From the NCBI RefSeq assembly GCF_028069725.1, contig NZ_JANEWG010000015.1:1-64000 (forward strand): a stretch of 64,000 bases of DNA, read 5' to 3'. Position 1 is the stretch's first letter, and every line of letters starts with the position of its first letter. Shown here in pieces: positions 1 through 9,813 of the stretch. The position numbers and the translations under genes were made by a program. Under the pieces are notes generated by a model that saw nothing but the letters and a program-made list of their open reading frames with translations, was not told where the DNA came from and did not search any database. Source of the DNA: Citrobacter sp. Awk 4. GTDB lineage: Bacteria; Pseudomonadota; Gammaproteobacteria; Enterobacterales; Enterobacteriaceae.

Positions 1-16
1 TCTTTTCGTCCCTCAT
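1..16 (-). CDS. tnpA: IS200 transposase TnpA, first five codons only (partial)
   Basis: The ATG at 16-14 is followed by codons for R, D, E and K before the window ends. A purine-rich Shine-Dalgarno lies about 6 nt upstream. The family is a Y1 (HUH) transposase of about 150 residues that moves single-stranded DNA. Only the start is visible, so whether the gene is intact cannot be judged. Confidence 0.6.
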
Positions 17-59
17 TGGGACCCCCTGTTGATTTCTTGTTGAACATTTGCAGTTGCCA

Positions 60-151
60 GACCGCAAGGTGTTTTAACAAATCAAAAGGGGTTTTAATAA
101 CTGGCTCAAAGCTGAAAGCTTTACTGAACCCCCAGCCTAGCTGGGGGTTTT
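60..151 (+). ncRNA. Candidate art200-like antisense RNA of IS200
   Basis: IS200 elements are known to encode an antisense RNA of about 90 nt, opposite the tnpA leader and ending near the left-end hairpin. Here the plus strand has a strong hairpin at 127-149 followed by TTTT, a plausible 3' end. The 5' end given is only a guess from the expected length; I see no clear promoter. Confidence 0.3.
127..151 (+). terminator. IS200 left-end hairpin, transcription terminator
   Basis: Perfect stem of 10 bp (127-136 with 140-149), loop CTA, then a short T run on the plus strand. In IS200 a hairpin of this size at the left end blocks read-through from flanking genes. Confidence 0.65.
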
Positions 152-158
152 CTATAGA

Positions 159-195
159 CAAAAAAGCCAGACAATGACTGTTCATGTCTGGCTTG
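159..195 (-). terminator. Intrinsic terminator of cof
   Basis: A 10-bp perfect stem (164-173 with 185-194). Read on the minus strand it is followed by TTTTT. It lies 15 nt past the cof stop codon. Confidence 0.8.
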
Positions 196-209
196 CTGGA
201 AGGGATCTC

Positions 210-1028
210 TCATTCGGGGGAATAAGGTAGATGTGGATTATCCAGCCAATGCGTTAAATAGTGAGAAACAGCCTGATTACGGCAATGCCCAATCACTGAT
301 AAATGAGGGAGCTCGGCAATCAGTTGCGGCATAGCGTTCCCCATGATCAAACCGCGTCCAACGCTCCCCAGCATTTCACGATCGTTCATGGCATCACCAA
401 ACGCCATACACTCAGCCAGCGTAAAGCCCAGATGATTGCTCAGTACCGTCAGGGCGGCTCCTTTATTACAACCCAGCGGCAAAACTTCCAGACAATCGAC
501 TGCGGAAAAACAGAGGTTTGCCCGTTCGCCCAGCGCGTCGTTCAGTTGAATACGAAGCCGGATCAGGTCATCGTGATCGCCACAGAAACAGATCTTCGTT
601 ACCTGATGAGCAGGGATCCGTTTTACATCCACGACCTGATAACGAAATCCGCTATAGACGTGAGCATGCAACATCGACGGGATTTCCTGCCCGGTGAACC
701 AGCCGTTGTCATTGAATACGTGCATGCTGGCCTGCGTGTCCCACGTCTGATGCAGCACCAGATCCGCGATGTCTGGGTCAAGATCCTGCCGATGCAGAAC
801 CTCTCCTTCCAGCGTATGAACGCGCGTACCGTTACCGGTGATCAGGAAGGCTTCCAGTGAAAACGAGCCCAAAATATGCTGCATCTCCAGCACATGCCGA
901 CCCGTCGCAAATGTCAGGGTAATGTCACGTTCGCGCAAACGCGCCAGTGTTGAAAGGGTTTCATCGCCCAAATGGTGGTTTGGCATCAGTAGTGTGCCAT
1001 CCATATCAAATGCTGCCAGACGAGCCAT
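210..1028 (-). CDS. cof: Cof, HAD-family HMP-PP phosphatase
   Basis: 272 residues, the same length as E. coli Cof. Cof is a cytoplasmic Cof-type haloacid dehalogenase hydrolase that removes phosphate from hydroxymethylpyrimidine pyrophosphate and other small phosphorylated metabolites. Visible motifs are the nucleophile motif FDMDGTLL (Asp8, Asp10), TFATGR (motif II), the conserved Lys in CNKGAAL and the metal-binding GDAMND motif. The start is the ATG at 1028 rather than the in-frame GTG at 1040, because that GTG forms part of the GTGGAG Shine-Dalgarno and the ATG gives the E. coli length. Divergent from ybaE. An IS200 copy lies just downstream. Confidence 0.95.
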   Translation of the reverse strand: MARLAAFDMDGTLLMPNHHLGDETLSTLARLRERDITLTFATGRHVLEMQHILGSFSLEAFLITGNGTRVHTLEGEVLHRQDLDPDIADLVLHQTWDTQASMHVFNDNGWFTGQEIPSMLHAHVYSGFRYQVVDVKRIPAHQVTKICFCGDHDDLIRLRIQLNDALGERANLCFSAVDCLEVLPLGCNKGAALTVLSNHLGFTLAECMAFGDAMNDREMLGSVGRGLIMGNAMPQLIAELPHLSVIGHCRNQAVSHYLTHWLDNPHLPYSPE

Positions 1029-1126
1029 CTCTTTCTCCACTCTGTGACACGATTAACTTGTGGTTCAGTATCACCTGAGATATACGGAAGTAATAGTGAA
1101 TAGATAAAAGGAATTGTTCCGGGTTT

Positions 1127-2863
1127 ATGCGACTTCTCAATCGACTCAAACAATACCAACGCCTCTGGCAACCTTCTGCTGGCGAACCTCAGTTTGTGAC
1201 CGTGGGCGAGCTGGCAGAACGCTGTTTTTGTAGCGAACGTCATGTGCGGACACTGCTTCGCCAGGCGCAGGACGCAGGATGGCTGACGTGGGAGTCGCAG
1301 TCCGGGCGCGGAAAACGAGGGCAACTCCGTTTTTTGGTCACGCCGGAATCATTGCGCAATACCATGATGGAGCAAGCGCTGGAGAAAGGGCAGCAACTCA
1401 ATGTGCTGGAGCTGGCGCAACTGGCGCCAGGCGAACTGCGCGCCATGCTGCAGCCGTTTATGGGCGGGCAATGGCAAAACGATACGCCGACACTACGTAT
1501 TCCCTATTATCGTCCTCTTGATCCCCTCCATCCTGGATTCCTCCCCGGGCGCGCTGAACAACATCTTGCCGGGCAGATTTTCTCCGGATTAACCTGCTTC
1601 GACCGTCATAATCAGCGTCCTTGCGGAGATCTGGCGCATCACTGGGATGTCTCCCCTGATGGTTTACGCTGGGATTTTTATATTCGCTCTCCACTTTACT
1701 GGCACAATGGCGATGCTGTGGCAACCTCGCAGCTACATGAACGGCTACTCATGCTGCTCAACCTTCCGGCGCTCAATAAATTGTTCATTAGCGTGAAGCG
1801 TATTGAAATCAGCCACCCGCAATGTCTGACATTCATTCTGCATCGGCCTGATTATTGGCTGGCGCACCGCCTGGCGAGCTATTGCAGCCTTCTGGCGCAT
1901 CCGCAGCAGCCACTGGTCGGCACCGGTCCTTTCCGGCTGGCGTTATTTACGCCAGAGCTTGTCCGCCTTGAAAGCCACGATCATTTTCACCGAAGCCATC
2001 CGTTGCTAAAGGCGGTTGAATACTGGATAACACCGCAGCTTTTCGCACAAGACCTGGGGACCAGTTGCCGCCACCCGGTGCAGATAGCGATCGGGAAACC
2101 TGAAGAGCTGACCACGCTCAGTCAGGTGAGTAGCGGTATCAGCCTCGGATTTTGCTATTTAACACTCAAGAAAGGGCCGGGGCTGAGTGTGCAACAGGCG
2201 AGAAGATTGGTGGATATCATTCATCACACATCGCTACTGCAAACATTGCCTGTTGATGAAAACTTGATTACGCCGAGCCAGGCGTTGCTGCCCGACTGGA
2301 ACATGCCCCGGTGGGAAAGGCTGGATGAGGTAGAACTGCCGGAAAAACTCACACTGGTCTACCATCTGCCCGTTGAACTGCATACCATGGCAGAACAGCT
2401 CAGGCACTATCTGGCTACGCTCGGTTGTGAGTTAACGCTTATTTTTCATAATGCTAAGAACTGGGACAACAGCACTATTCTGGCGGATGCCGATTTGATG
2501 ATGGGCGACAGGCTCATTGGCGAAGCGCCAGAGTATACGCTTGAGCAATGGCTACGCTGCGATCCGCTCTGGCCGCATGTCTTAGACGCTCCCGCCTATT
2601 CCCATCTACAGGCAACGCTGGATGCGCTACAGATTCAGCCCGACGAGGACGATCGTTATGCGGCACTTGCGCAGGTGTTCGCAAATCTGATGAATGATGC
2701 CACGCTCACACCGCTCTTTAATTACCACTATCGCATTAGCGCGCCACCGGGCGTCAATGGGGTCCGACTAAACGCACGCGGCTGGTTTGACTTCGCCGAA
2801 GCCTGGTTGCCTCCTCCGCGTCATGAAGAAGCTGGTCGGCGCCCCCCTCAGACGCTACCATAG
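1127..2863 (+). CDS. ybaE: YbaE, SgrR-family HTH and solute-binding-domain protein
   Basis: 578 residues. The N-terminal 115 or so residues form a winged helix-turn-helix domain (ELAERCFCSERHVRTLLRQA is the recognition region). The rest resembles a family 5 solute-binding protein (GTGPFRL motif), the SgrR architecture, in which a transport-type ligand domain senses a small molecule in the cytoplasm. No signal peptide is seen, which fits a regulator. The target and ligand of YbaE are not known to me. The last dozen residues (after AWLPPPRH) extend beyond the E. coli protein, apparently by loss of the usual stop. Divergent from cof and 26 nt upstream of queC. Confidence 0.9.
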   Translation: MRLLNRLKQYQRLWQPSAGEPQFVTVGELAERCFCSERHVRTLLRQAQDAGWLTWESQSGRGKRGQLRFLVTPESLRNTMMEQALEKGQQLNVLELAQLAPGELRAMLQPFMGGQWQNDTPTLRIPYYRPLDPLHPGFLPGRAEQHLAGQIFSGLTCFDRHNQRPCGDLAHHWDVSPDGLRWDFYIRSPLYWHNGDAVATSQLHERLLMLLNLPALNKLFISVKRIEISHPQCLTFILHRPDYWLAHRLASYCSLLAHPQQPLVGTGPFRLALFTPELVRLESHDHFHRSHPLLKAVEYWITPQLFAQDLGTSCRHPVQIAIGKPEELTTLSQVSSGISLGFCYLTLKKGPGLSVQQARRLVDIIHHTSLLQTLPVDENLITPSQALLPDWNMPRWERLDEVELPEKLTLVYHLPVELHTMAEQLRHYLATLGCELTLIFHNAKNWDNSTILADADLMMGDRLIGEAPEYTLEQWLRCDPLWPHVLDAPAYSHLQATLDALQIQPDEDDRYAALAQVFANLMNDATLTPLFNYHYRISAPPGVNGVRLNARGWFDFAEAWLPPPRHEEAGRRPPQTLP

Positions 2864-2889
2864 CGTTTTATCATTTGTCAGGATAAGCC

Positions 2890-3585
2890 ATGAAACGTGC
2901 CGTCGTAGTATTCAGTGGGGGTCAGGACTCCACCACCTGCCTGGCGCAAGCACTACATCAATATGATGAAGTCCATTGCGTCACCTTTGATTATGGTCAG
3001 CGCCATCGCGCTGAGATTGATGTCGCACGTGACCTGGTCTTAAAACTCGGCGCACGTTCACACAAAGTGCTCGATGTAACGCTACTGAACGAACTGGCAA
3101 TCAGCAGTCTGACGCGCGACAACATTCCTGTGCCGGACTACGAACCGGACGCAGATGGCATTCCCAACACCTTCGTGCCTGGGCGCAATATCCTGTTTTT
3201 GACACTGGCGGCCATCTACGCCTACCAGGTAAAGGCCGAGGCGGTGATCACCGGTGTTTGTGAAACGGATTTCTCCGGTTATCCAGATTGCCGCGATGAG
3301 TTTGTCAAAGCGCTAAATCACGCTGTCAGTCTGGGGATGGCAAAGGATATCCGCTTTGAAACACCATTAATGTGGATTGATAAAGCCGAAACCTGGGCGC
3401 TGGCCGATTACTGGGGCAAACTGGATCTCGTCCGTCAGGAGACGTTGACGTGCTATAACGGGATCAAAGGCGACGGCTGTGGGCACTGCGCCGCTTGTAC
3501 CCTGCGCGCTAACGGACTGACCCATTATCTGGCGGATAAAGCTACAGTCATGGCGGCGATGAAGCAGAAAACCGGACTGAAGTAA
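2890..3585 (+). CDS. queC: QueC, 7-cyano-7-deazaguanine (preQ0) synthase
   Basis: 231 residues, full length. QueC converts 7-carboxy-7-deazaguanine to preQ0 using ATP and ammonia, on the route to queuosine in tRNA. The PP-loop SGGQDSTT binds ATP near the N-terminus. Four cysteines near the C-terminus (C-x8-C-x2-C-x2-C, in the CYNG...GCGHCAAC region) bind the structural zinc. The later queuosine genes tgt and queA lie about 45 kb away in this window. A BIME follows the stop codon. Confidence 0.96.
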   Translation: MKRAVVVFSGGQDSTTCLAQALHQYDEVHCVTFDYGQRHRAEIDVARDLVLKLGARSHKVLDVTLLNELAISSLTRDNIPVPDYEPDADGIPNTFVPGRNILFLTLAAIYAYQVKAEAVITGVCETDFSGYPDCRDEFVKALNHAVSLGMAKDIRFETPLMWIDKAETWALADYWGKLDLVRQETLTCYNGIKGDGCGHCAACTLRANGLTHYLADKATVMAAMKQKTGLK

Positions 3586-3599
3586 TTTCTGTCGGTTTC

Positions 3600-3686
3600 G
3601 CCAGATGACGGCGTAAAACACCTTATCCGGCCTACTCGTTACGCAAGATGAACATGTAGGCCTGATAAGCACAGCGCCATCAGGCA
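3600..3686. repeat. BIME: two inverted REP (PU) elements
   Basis: Two REP units face each other: 3600-3635 (GCCAGATGACGGCG... ending in CCTAC) and 3656-3685 (GTAGGCCTGATAAGC... ending in CAGGC). The spacing and sequences match the enterobacterial BIME class. It lies between the convergent genes queC and fadM. Confidence 0.85.
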
Positions 3687-3694
3687 ATAAGATG

Positions 3695-4093
3695 TTACTT
3701 CACCATCTGCTCCAGTTTTTCGCGTAACTCGCCTTCAAGCGGCAGCGCCTTTTGCGATTTCAGATCGATACACACAAAGGTAATCTGCGCATCCACTACG
3801 ACCTGCCCCTCTGGCTCCAGTGTAATGACCTGACTTAAAACACCACTCTTACCGTTGATTTGCTGCACCTGACTGGTCACGGTCAGCAGATCACTCAGCA
3901 CCGCCGGGCGACGGTAGTTGATATTGATGTTTACCACCACAAAAGCGATGTTATGGGCCGTCATCCACTGAAAGCTGTCGCTGTTTTCCAGGCCGTCCCA
4001 GCGCGCCTCTTCCAGAAATTCAAGATAGCGGGCGTTGTTGACATGCTGATAGACATCGAGATGATAACCACGGACTTTAATCTGTGTTTGCAT
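3695..4093 (-). CDS. fadM: FadM, long-chain acyl-CoA thioesterase III
   Basis: 132 residues with a single hotdog fold of the YbgC/4-hydroxybenzoyl-CoA thioesterase type. The N-terminal DVYQHVNNARYLEFLEEAR carries the Asp and His-Asn residues typical of the active site. In E. coli FadM hydrolyses 3,5-tetradecadienoyl-CoA, a dead-end product of oleate beta-oxidation, and is under FadR control. I did not identify a FadR site here. Convergent with queC. Confidence 0.93.
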   Translation of the reverse strand: MQTQIKVRGYHLDVYQHVNNARYLEFLEEARWDGLENSDSFQWMTAHNIAFVVVNININYRRPAVLSDLLTVTSQVQQINGKSGVLSQVITLEPEGQVVVDAQITFVCIDLKSQKALPLEGELREKLEQMVK

Positions 4094-4196
4094 AGCGCAG
4101 GAACCTTAGTTTGTTTTTATCGATTAGACGGCTGTATAGAGGTCACAACTGGTATGACCTCTATAGCATGGCAAATTTTTGCCACTACGCAAGTTA

Positions 4197-4586
<390 letters not shown>

Positions 4587-4650
4587 TTATTAACAGTGAC
4601 GTCACGATAACGAGGCGAGGAAACAGGAACAAATGGCAAATATCAGAAAT

Positions 4651-4677
4651 GGAAAAGGCCGCGAAAGCGGCCTTTGG
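4651..4677 (-). terminator. Intrinsic terminator of ppiD
   Basis: Stem AAAGGCCGC/GCGGCCTTT with a short loop (4654-4674), followed on the minus strand by a T-rich stretch. It lies 40 nt after the ppiD stop. Confidence 0.8.
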
Positions 4678-4716
4678 GGATTACAACTTTTTGCAAATTT
4701 CTGCGAAGCGTCTCGA

Positions 4717-6591
4717 TTACTGCTGCTGTTCCAGCGCATCACCGACTTTAATTTTCGCCGCTTTACGCAGGTTACTCATCAGCGCTTCAAAGACAATTTG
4801 AGCGTTGTTCTGGGTGATCCCCTGAACCATCGCTTTTTTCTGTTCTTCCGGCATTGAACCCGCTTTCACGGCATCCAGCGCCAGCAGCACCACGTTACCC
4901 TGCATATCATTGGCAACACCGTAGACAGGCTTATCCTTCGCAGGCAGGCTCAGAGCAAACGCGGCCTGACTCACCGGATCCTGACCTGTACGGCTCAGCG
5001 TTTTAGACTCACCAAAGCTCAGACCTGCCGCCTTCATCGCCTCAACGCCTTTACCGGCTTTCAGCTCAACCAGCAGTTTGTCCGCATCCAGTTTCGCCTG
5101 TTGCACCGCTTTATTGTGCTTCACAAGCGCAGTCACCTGTTCTTTCACCTCAGCCAGCGGTTTAACCGCTTCTGCTTTGTGCTCGGCAACACGCAGTACA
5201 AAGGCACGATCGCCATCGACGGTGATGATGTCGGAGTTGTTACCCGGCGCACCGTTCTGCCCTACCAGGCCACCATTAAAGACAGCATCGGAAACCGGTT
5301 TGAAATTCAGTTCTTCCGGCAAGCTGTCACGGCTAAACCAGCCTGTCTCAACGGCTTTCATACCAGCGGCCTGTTCTGCGCCCGCCAGAGATTCGTTGTC
5401 ATTGCTTGCAGCATCGCTCACTTTCTGCTGCAACGCATAGTACGCATCCAGTGCTTTTTCTTGCTTCACTTTCGCAGCAATGTCGTCGCGCGCTTCGCTC
5501 AGCGGTTTGACTTTAGCAGGCTGGACGTCATCCAGACGCGCGACCAGATAACCGACAGACGATTTGATGACACCGGACAACTGGCCTTTTTCTTTCAGAC
5601 CGGCATTTTTCAGCTCATCCGGCGTCGTAGCATCTTCCAGCCACCCCATATCGCCACCGTTACGGGCCGAAATGATGTCCGCGGATTTCTCTTTCGCCAG
5701 GGCGGCGAAATCACCGCCTTTATTCAGCGCATCCAGTACCGCTTTCGCGTCATCTTCCGTTTTGGTCTGAATGATGCTGTAACGGTTACGCTGCGGTTGA
5801 GTGAACTGCTCCTGGTGCTGGTCATAATAAGCCTGGATATCGGCATCGCTGGCCGTCTCCTGCATCGCTGCGGCATCCAGCTTGATGTAGCTCACGCGAA
5901 ACTGCTCCGGCGTCATAAAGCTATTTTTATTCTGCTCGTAGTAGCTGGAAATTTCCAGGTCGGTAACCTGCTGCTTCGCCGCAAGGGCATTCACGTCGAT
6001 AGTCGCTTCACGAACGACGCGCTGCTGGGCAACCAATTCCGCCAGTTCGTCAGTTTCGCCCTTCAGCATAAACTCGGTGCCTGCAACGCCGTTGATCACC
6101 TGTTGTGTCGTCAGCTGGTTACGCAGCGCCTGTGCGTATTGATCGGCCGTCATTCCCATCTTGTTAACAATCGCATTGTAGCGTTCGTTATCAAATTTAC
6201 CGTCGACCTGGAAGGCTGGCGTTGCGAAGATAGTCTGCTTGACCTGCTCATCGCTGATGTTCAGTTTGAGTTCGCGGGAATACTGGTCCAGCAGCGCTTC
6301 GTCGATAAGACGGTTCAGCGTCTGCTGACGCAGCGTTTTCATGTAGCTTTCGTTCGCCGCCAGTTCAGAGAACTGATCGCCTAACTGTTGCTGCATGCGG
6401 TTGCGTTCATTGTTAAACGCATTCTCAAACTGCCCGCGGCTGATTTCCTGGCCATTCACTTTTGCGGCGTAGTTATTGCCTCCGCCAATCAGGTAACCAC
6501 TCACGCCGGTCAAAATGAACGACACGATAATGATACCGAAAATAATCTTGAGCACGAGACTGTTAGCAGCCGTGCGTAAGCTGTCCATCAT
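4717..6591 (-). CDS. ppiD: PpiD, inner-membrane-anchored periplasmic folding chaperone
   Basis: 624 residues. One N-terminal transmembrane helix (about residues 16-34, IIFGIIIVSFILTG) anchors the protein with its bulk in the periplasm. A SurA-like N-terminal chaperone region is followed by one parvulin domain at about 265-355 (SIIQTKTEDDAKAVLD through GVIKSSVGYLVARLDD) and a C-terminal chaperone-like region. In E. coli PpiD associates with the SecYEG/YfgM translocon and helps newly exported proteins leave; its parvulin domain has little prolyl isomerase activity. Its own terminator follows. Confidence 0.95.
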   Translation of the reverse strand: MMDSLRTAANSLVLKIIFGIIIVSFILTGVSGYLIGGGNNYAAKVNGQEISRGQFENAFNNERNRMQQQLGDQFSELAANESYMKTLRQQTLNRLIDEALLDQYSRELKLNISDEQVKQTIFATPAFQVDGKFDNERYNAIVNKMGMTADQYAQALRNQLTTQQVINGVAGTEFMLKGETDELAELVAQQRVVREATIDVNALAAKQQVTDLEISSYYEQNKNSFMTPEQFRVSYIKLDAAAMQETASDADIQAYYDQHQEQFTQPQRNRYSIIQTKTEDDAKAVLDALNKGGDFAALAKEKSADIISARNGGDMGWLEDATTPDELKNAGLKEKGQLSGVIKSSVGYLVARLDDVQPAKVKPLSEARDDIAAKVKQEKALDAYYALQQKVSDAASNDNESLAGAEQAAGMKAVETGWFSRDSLPEELNFKPVSDAVFNGGLVGQNGAPGNNSDIITVDGDRAFVLRVAEHKAEAVKPLAEVKEQVTALVKHNKAVQQAKLDADKLLVELKAGKGVEAMKAAGLSFGESKTLSRTGQDPVSQAAFALSLPAKDKPVYGVANDMQGNVVLLALDAVKAGSMPEEQKKAMVQGITQNNAQIVFEALMSNLRKAAKIKVGDALEQQQ

Positions 6592-6734
6592 GGTGTAACC
6601 ACACTCCGCTGTAGGTGATGTATAACCTCACGCAGCATAGCGTTTCCAAAACGCTGCGCGGAAAGGCCTATTGTGACAAGAAACGGGGGCAATTGTCAGC
6701 CCACAACGTGTAGAAAGTCCCGGATCACAAATAA

Positions 6735-6763
6735 AAAAGGCACATCTGATGATGCGCCCTTGT
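6735..6763 (-). terminator. Intrinsic terminator of hupB
   Basis: Imperfect stem GGCGCATC/GATGTGCC read on the minus strand, followed by TTTTTTATTT. It lies about 30 nt after the hupB stop. Confidence 0.75.
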
Positions 6764-6793
6764 ACTTTGCCACATCCCCTGGGGGGATCACTC

Positions 6794-7066
6794 TTAGTTT
6801 ACCGCGTCTTTCAGTGCTTTACCTGCACGGAAACCCGGCACTTTAGCAGCAGCGATGGTGATCTCTTTACCTGTTTGCGGGTTGCGACCAGTACGGGCAG
6901 CACGCTCTTTAACAGCAAAAGTACCAAAACCTACCAGTGCAACATCATCCCCTTCTTTCAGAGATTCAGTAACAGAAGCAATAATTGCATCTAACGCACG
7001 TCCAGCCGCAGCCTTAGAGATATCAGCCCCTGCAGCAATTTTGTCGATCAGTTGAGATTTATTCAC
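6794..7066 (-). CDS. hupB: HU beta subunit, nucleoid protein
   Basis: 90 residues, the exact HU length. HU binds and bends DNA without strong sequence preference and works as a homodimer or as a heterodimer with HupA. The N-terminal helical dimerisation part ([20 protein letters not shown]) and the flexible DNA-contacting arm with RNPQTGKEI, whose proline intercalates, are intact. Monocistronic between lon and ppiD, with its own terminator. Confidence 0.98.
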   Translation of the reverse strand: MNKSQLIDKIAAGADISKAAAGRALDAIIASVTESLKEGDDVALVGFGTFAVKERAARTGRNPQTGKEITIAAAKVPGFRAGKALKDAVN

Positions 7067-7205
7067 TCTTCTCTTCCTCTTTATAATTTATATCGCACCT
7101 GAATCCTTCAAAGTGCGACCGCGCAGCAGTTATATCAGGCCTGCCATGCCCTTACAACACCCGTTAATGATGGCAAGCCTAATTCAGCATCTAAGTTAGC
7201 GATAC

Positions 7206-7249
7206 AAAAAAAGGCTGGCAAGTCCGAAATGGCCTGCCAGCCCTGTTTT
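7206..7249 (-). terminator. Intrinsic terminator of lon
   Basis: Stem GGCTGGCA (7213-7220) with TGCCAGCC (7235-7242). Runs of A on the left and T on the right make it usable in both directions; it ends lon on the minus strand. Confidence 0.8.
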
Positions 7250-7274
7250 TATTAGCGCTCTTTGCGCGAGGTCA

Positions 7275-9629
7275 CTATTTTGCGGTTACAACTTGTATAC
7301 CAGAGGGTTCATTTTGCAGCGCAAGCGTCAGAACTTCCTCAATACGTTTCACCGGATGAATATCAAGATCGGCAATAACATTATCCGGAATCTCTTCCAG
7401 GTCACGTTTATTTTCGTCAGGAATTAACACGGTCTTGATCCCACCACGGTGTGCGGCCAGCAGTTTTTCCTTCAAACCACCGATTGGCAGCACCTGGCCA
7501 CGCAAAGTGATCTCACCGGTCATTGCCACATCAGCGCGAACCGGGTTACCGGTCAGACAGGAAACCAGGGCTGTACACATCGCAATACCGGCACTCGGAC
7601 CATCTTTCGGCGTCGCACCTTCGGGTACGTGAACGTGGATATCGCGTTTCTCGTAAAAGTCCGGATTAATACCCAGTTTTTCCGCCCGCGCGCGCACCAC
7701 TGTCAACGCAGCCTGAATGGACTCCTGCATGACTTCGCCCAGAGAACCCGTATAGGTGAGTTTCCCTTTCCCTGGTACACAGGCCGTTTCAATGGTCAGC
7801 AGATCCCCGCCCACCTCGGTCCATGCCAGCCCCGTGACCTGACCCACGCGATTTTCGCTGTCCGCGCGGCCATAGTCGAAGCGTTGTACGCCGAGGTAAT
7901 CGTGCAGGTTGTCGCCATTGATCACAATGTGTTTCAGTGACTTATCCAGCAGCAACTGTTTAACGGCTTTACGGCACAATTTGGAGATTTCACGCTCCAG
8001 GCTACGCACGCCCGCTTCACGGGTGTAGTAACGAATAATGCCAATAATGGCGCTATCGTCGACCGTCAATTCGCCTTTTTTCAGTGCGTTACGCTCAATT
8101 TGCTTCGGCAGCAGATGACGCTTCGCAATGTTCAGTTTCTCGTCTTCGGTATAACCGGACAGACGGATCACTTCCATACGATCCAGCAGCGGCGCCGGAA
8201 TGTTCATGGAGTTAGAAGTCGCGACAAACATCACATCACTGAGATCGTAGTCCACTTCCAGGTAGTGATCGCTGAACGCCACGTTCTGCTCAGGATCCAG
8301 CACTTCAAGCAGTGCAGAAGCCGGATCGCCACGCATGTCGGACGACATTTTGTCGATCTCATCGAGCAGGAACAGCGGGTTTTTAACCCCCACTTTCGCC
8401 ATTTTTTGGATCAGTTTACCCGGCATAGAGCCAATGTACGTACGACGGTGACCGCGAATTTCAGCTTCATCACGTACGCCGCCCAGCGCCATACGGATGT
8501 ATTTGCGCCCGGTCGCTTTCGCAATGGACTGGCCCAGAGACGTTTTACCTACCCCCGGCGGTCCAACCAGACACAGGATTGGCCCCTTGATTTTGTTCAC
8601 ACGGCTTTGTACCGCGAGGTACTCAAGGATGCGGTCTTTCACTCGCTCCAGACCGTAATGGTCGGTGTCGAGGATTTCTTGCGCCTGACGCAGATCTTTT
8701 TTGACCTTGCTACGCGCATTCCACGGTACCTGCACCATCCAGTCGATGTAGCCGCGTACCACGGTCGCTTCTGCCGACATCGGAGACATCATTTTCAGCT
8801 TCTGCAGTTCTGCTTCCGCTTTCTCTTTTGCCTCTTTCGGCATTTTCGCCGCGTCGATTTTGCGTTTCAGCGCTTCGTTTTCATCCGGCGCGTCGTCCAT
8901 TTCGCCGAGTTCTTTCTGAATGGCTTTCATTTGCTCGTTCAGATAGTACTCGCGCTGGGATTTCTCCATCTGCTTTTTGACGCGGTTGCGAATACGCTTC
9001 TCAACCTGCAGCAGATCGATTTCGGATTCCATCATCGCCATCAGGTATTCCAGACGTTCGTTGACGTCGGACATTTCCAGCACAGATTGCTTGTCTGCCA
9101 GCTTCAGCGGCATGTGCGCAGCGATGGTGTCAGCCAGACGGGCCGGATCGTCAATACTATTGAGCGATGTCAGCACTTCTGGCGGAATTTTTTTGTTCAG
9201 CTTGATATAGCCTTCGAACTGGCTAATCGCGGTGCGTACCAGCACTTCCTGCTCACGCTCGTCAATAGCTGGCGACTCAAGGTACTCTGCCTTCGCAGAG
9301 AAATGCTCGCCATTATCAGACAGCGCAGAAATACGCGCGCGCTGTAACCCCTCGACCAGTACCTTTACGGTACCGTCAGGCAGTTTCAGCATCTGCAAAA
9401 TAGAGGCCACGGTCCCGACGGTGAAAAGATCGTTTACACCCGGCTCATCCGTTGATGCTTCTTTCTGGGCGACCAGCATGATTTTTTTATCATGGTCCAT
9501 AGCCGCTTCCAGACAACGGATAGATTTTTCCCGCCCTACAAATAAGGGTATGACCATGTGCGGATAAACCACCACATCGCGCAACGGCAATACGGGGATT
9601 TCAATGCGTTCAGAACGCTCAGGATTCAT
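7275..9629 (-). CDS. lon: Lon, ATP-dependent serine protease
   Basis: 784 residues, identical in length to E. coli Lon. Lon is a cytoplasmic hexamer that degrades misfolded proteins and regulators such as SulA and RcsA. It has an N-terminal substrate-binding domain with a coiled-coil region (about residues 1-310), an AAA+ module with Walker [10 protein letters not shown] and Walker B LFLLDEID, and a protease domain with the catalytic Ser in KDGPSAG and Lys in [11 protein letters not shown] heat-shock-type promoter lies upstream. Confidence 0.98.
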   Translation of the reverse strand: MNPERSERIEIPVLPLRDVVVYPHMVIPLFVGREKSIRCLEAAMDHDKKIMLVAQKEASTDEPGVNDLFTVGTVASILQMLKLPDGTVKVLVEGLQRARISALSDNGEHFSAKAEYLESPAIDEREQEVLVRTAISQFEGYIKLNKKIPPEVLTSLNSIDDPARLADTIAAHMPLKLADKQSVLEMSDVNERLEYLMAMMESEIDLLQVEKRIRNRVKKQMEKSQREYYLNEQMKAIQKELGEMDDAPDENEALKRKIDAAKMPKEAKEKAEAELQKLKMMSPMSAEATVVRGYIDWMVQVPWNARSKVKKDLRQAQEILDTDHYGLERVKDRILEYLAVQSRVNKIKGPILCLVGPPGVGKTSLGQSIAKATGRKYIRMALGGVRDEAEIRGHRRTYIGSMPGKLIQKMAKVGVKNPLFLLDEIDKMSSDMRGDPASALLEVLDPEQNVAFSDHYLEVDYDLSDVMFVATSNSMNIPAPLLDRMEVIRLSGYTEDEKLNIAKRHLLPKQIERNALKKGELTVDDSAIIGIIRYYTREAGVRSLEREISKLCRKAVKQLLLDKSLKHIVINGDNLHDYLGVQRFDYGRADSENRVGQVTGLAWTEVGGDLLTIETACVPGKGKLTYTGSLGEVMQESIQAALTVVRARAEKLGINPDFYEKRDIHVHVPEGATPKDGPSAGIAMCTALVSCLTGNPVRADVAMTGEITLRGQVLPIGGLKEKLLAAHRGGIKTVLIPDENKRDLEEIPDNVIADLDIHPVKRIEEVLTLALQNEPSGIQVVTAK

Positions 9630-9710
9630 AGAGCTCTCTCTTAGTTTAGTGTCCGCCAGGTAATCTGGTTATGTGACTGTGTTTCACACGACCATTAACA
9701 TGTAAGCAGT

Positions 9711-9738
9711 ATATGGGGATGTTTCCCACACATTCAAC
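9711..9738 (-). promoter_or_regulatory. Sigma-32 (heat-shock) promoter of lon
   Basis: On the minus strand a GTTGAA -35 element and a CCCCATATA -10 element are spaced as for RpoH promoters, about 80 nt upstream of lon. The arrangement closely matches the known E. coli lon heat-shock promoter. Confidence 0.8.
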
Positions 9739-9756
9739 GGCGTGTTTACAGGAAAA

Positions 9757-9787
9757 ATAAAAGGGGGGATAAAATCCCCCCTTTTTG
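9757..9787 (-). terminator. Intrinsic terminator of clpX
   Basis: Stem of A/G-rich and C/T-rich arms (AAAAGGGGGGAT with ATCCCCCCTTTT), followed by T residues on either strand. It lies between clpX and the lon promoter. E. coli carries a small RNA (SraA) in this same gap; I could not confirm one here. Confidence 0.8.
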
Positions 9788-9813
9788 ATTAACTGATTGT
9801 ATGAAATGGCTAA

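Larger units (their letters stand above)
1..155 (-). mobile_element. IS200/IS605-family insertion sequence, left end, cut by the window edge
   Basis: Read on the minus strand, this stretch has the layout of an IS200 left end. A perfect 10-bp stem with a 3-nt loop lies at 127-149. A long leader follows, then a Shine-Dalgarno (AGGGGG) and an ATG at 16-14 that opens M-R-D-E-K, very like the IS200 transposase N-terminus (MGDEKS or MGNEKS, from memory). A second inverted repeat, GTCCC/GGGAC at 8-22, brackets the start codon, as known for IS200, where it masks the ribosome site. The outer tip cannot be fixed because IS200 has no terminal inverted repeats; about 150-158 is an estimate. The element sits downstream of cof. 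Confidence 0.75.

Noticed and set aside
3600..3686. CRISPR array or IS remnants at the repeat clusters (3.6, 24.2 and 33.3 kb)
   Set aside because: Each is a pair of opposed REP units with no regular spacers or transposase; ordinary BIMEs.
5101..6384. 427-codon open frame on the plus strand inside ppiD
   Set aside because: It lies wholly opposite ppiD, has low-complexity His/Phe/Arg-rich composition and no ribosome site or family resemblance; an artefact of ppiD codon use.
8100..9347. 415-codon open frame opposite lon
   Set aside because: Antisense shadow of lon with the same odd composition; nothing recognisable.
9630..9813. SraA small RNA between clpX and lon
   Set aside because: E. coli has it in this gap, but only the clpX terminator and lon promoter could be recognised here.
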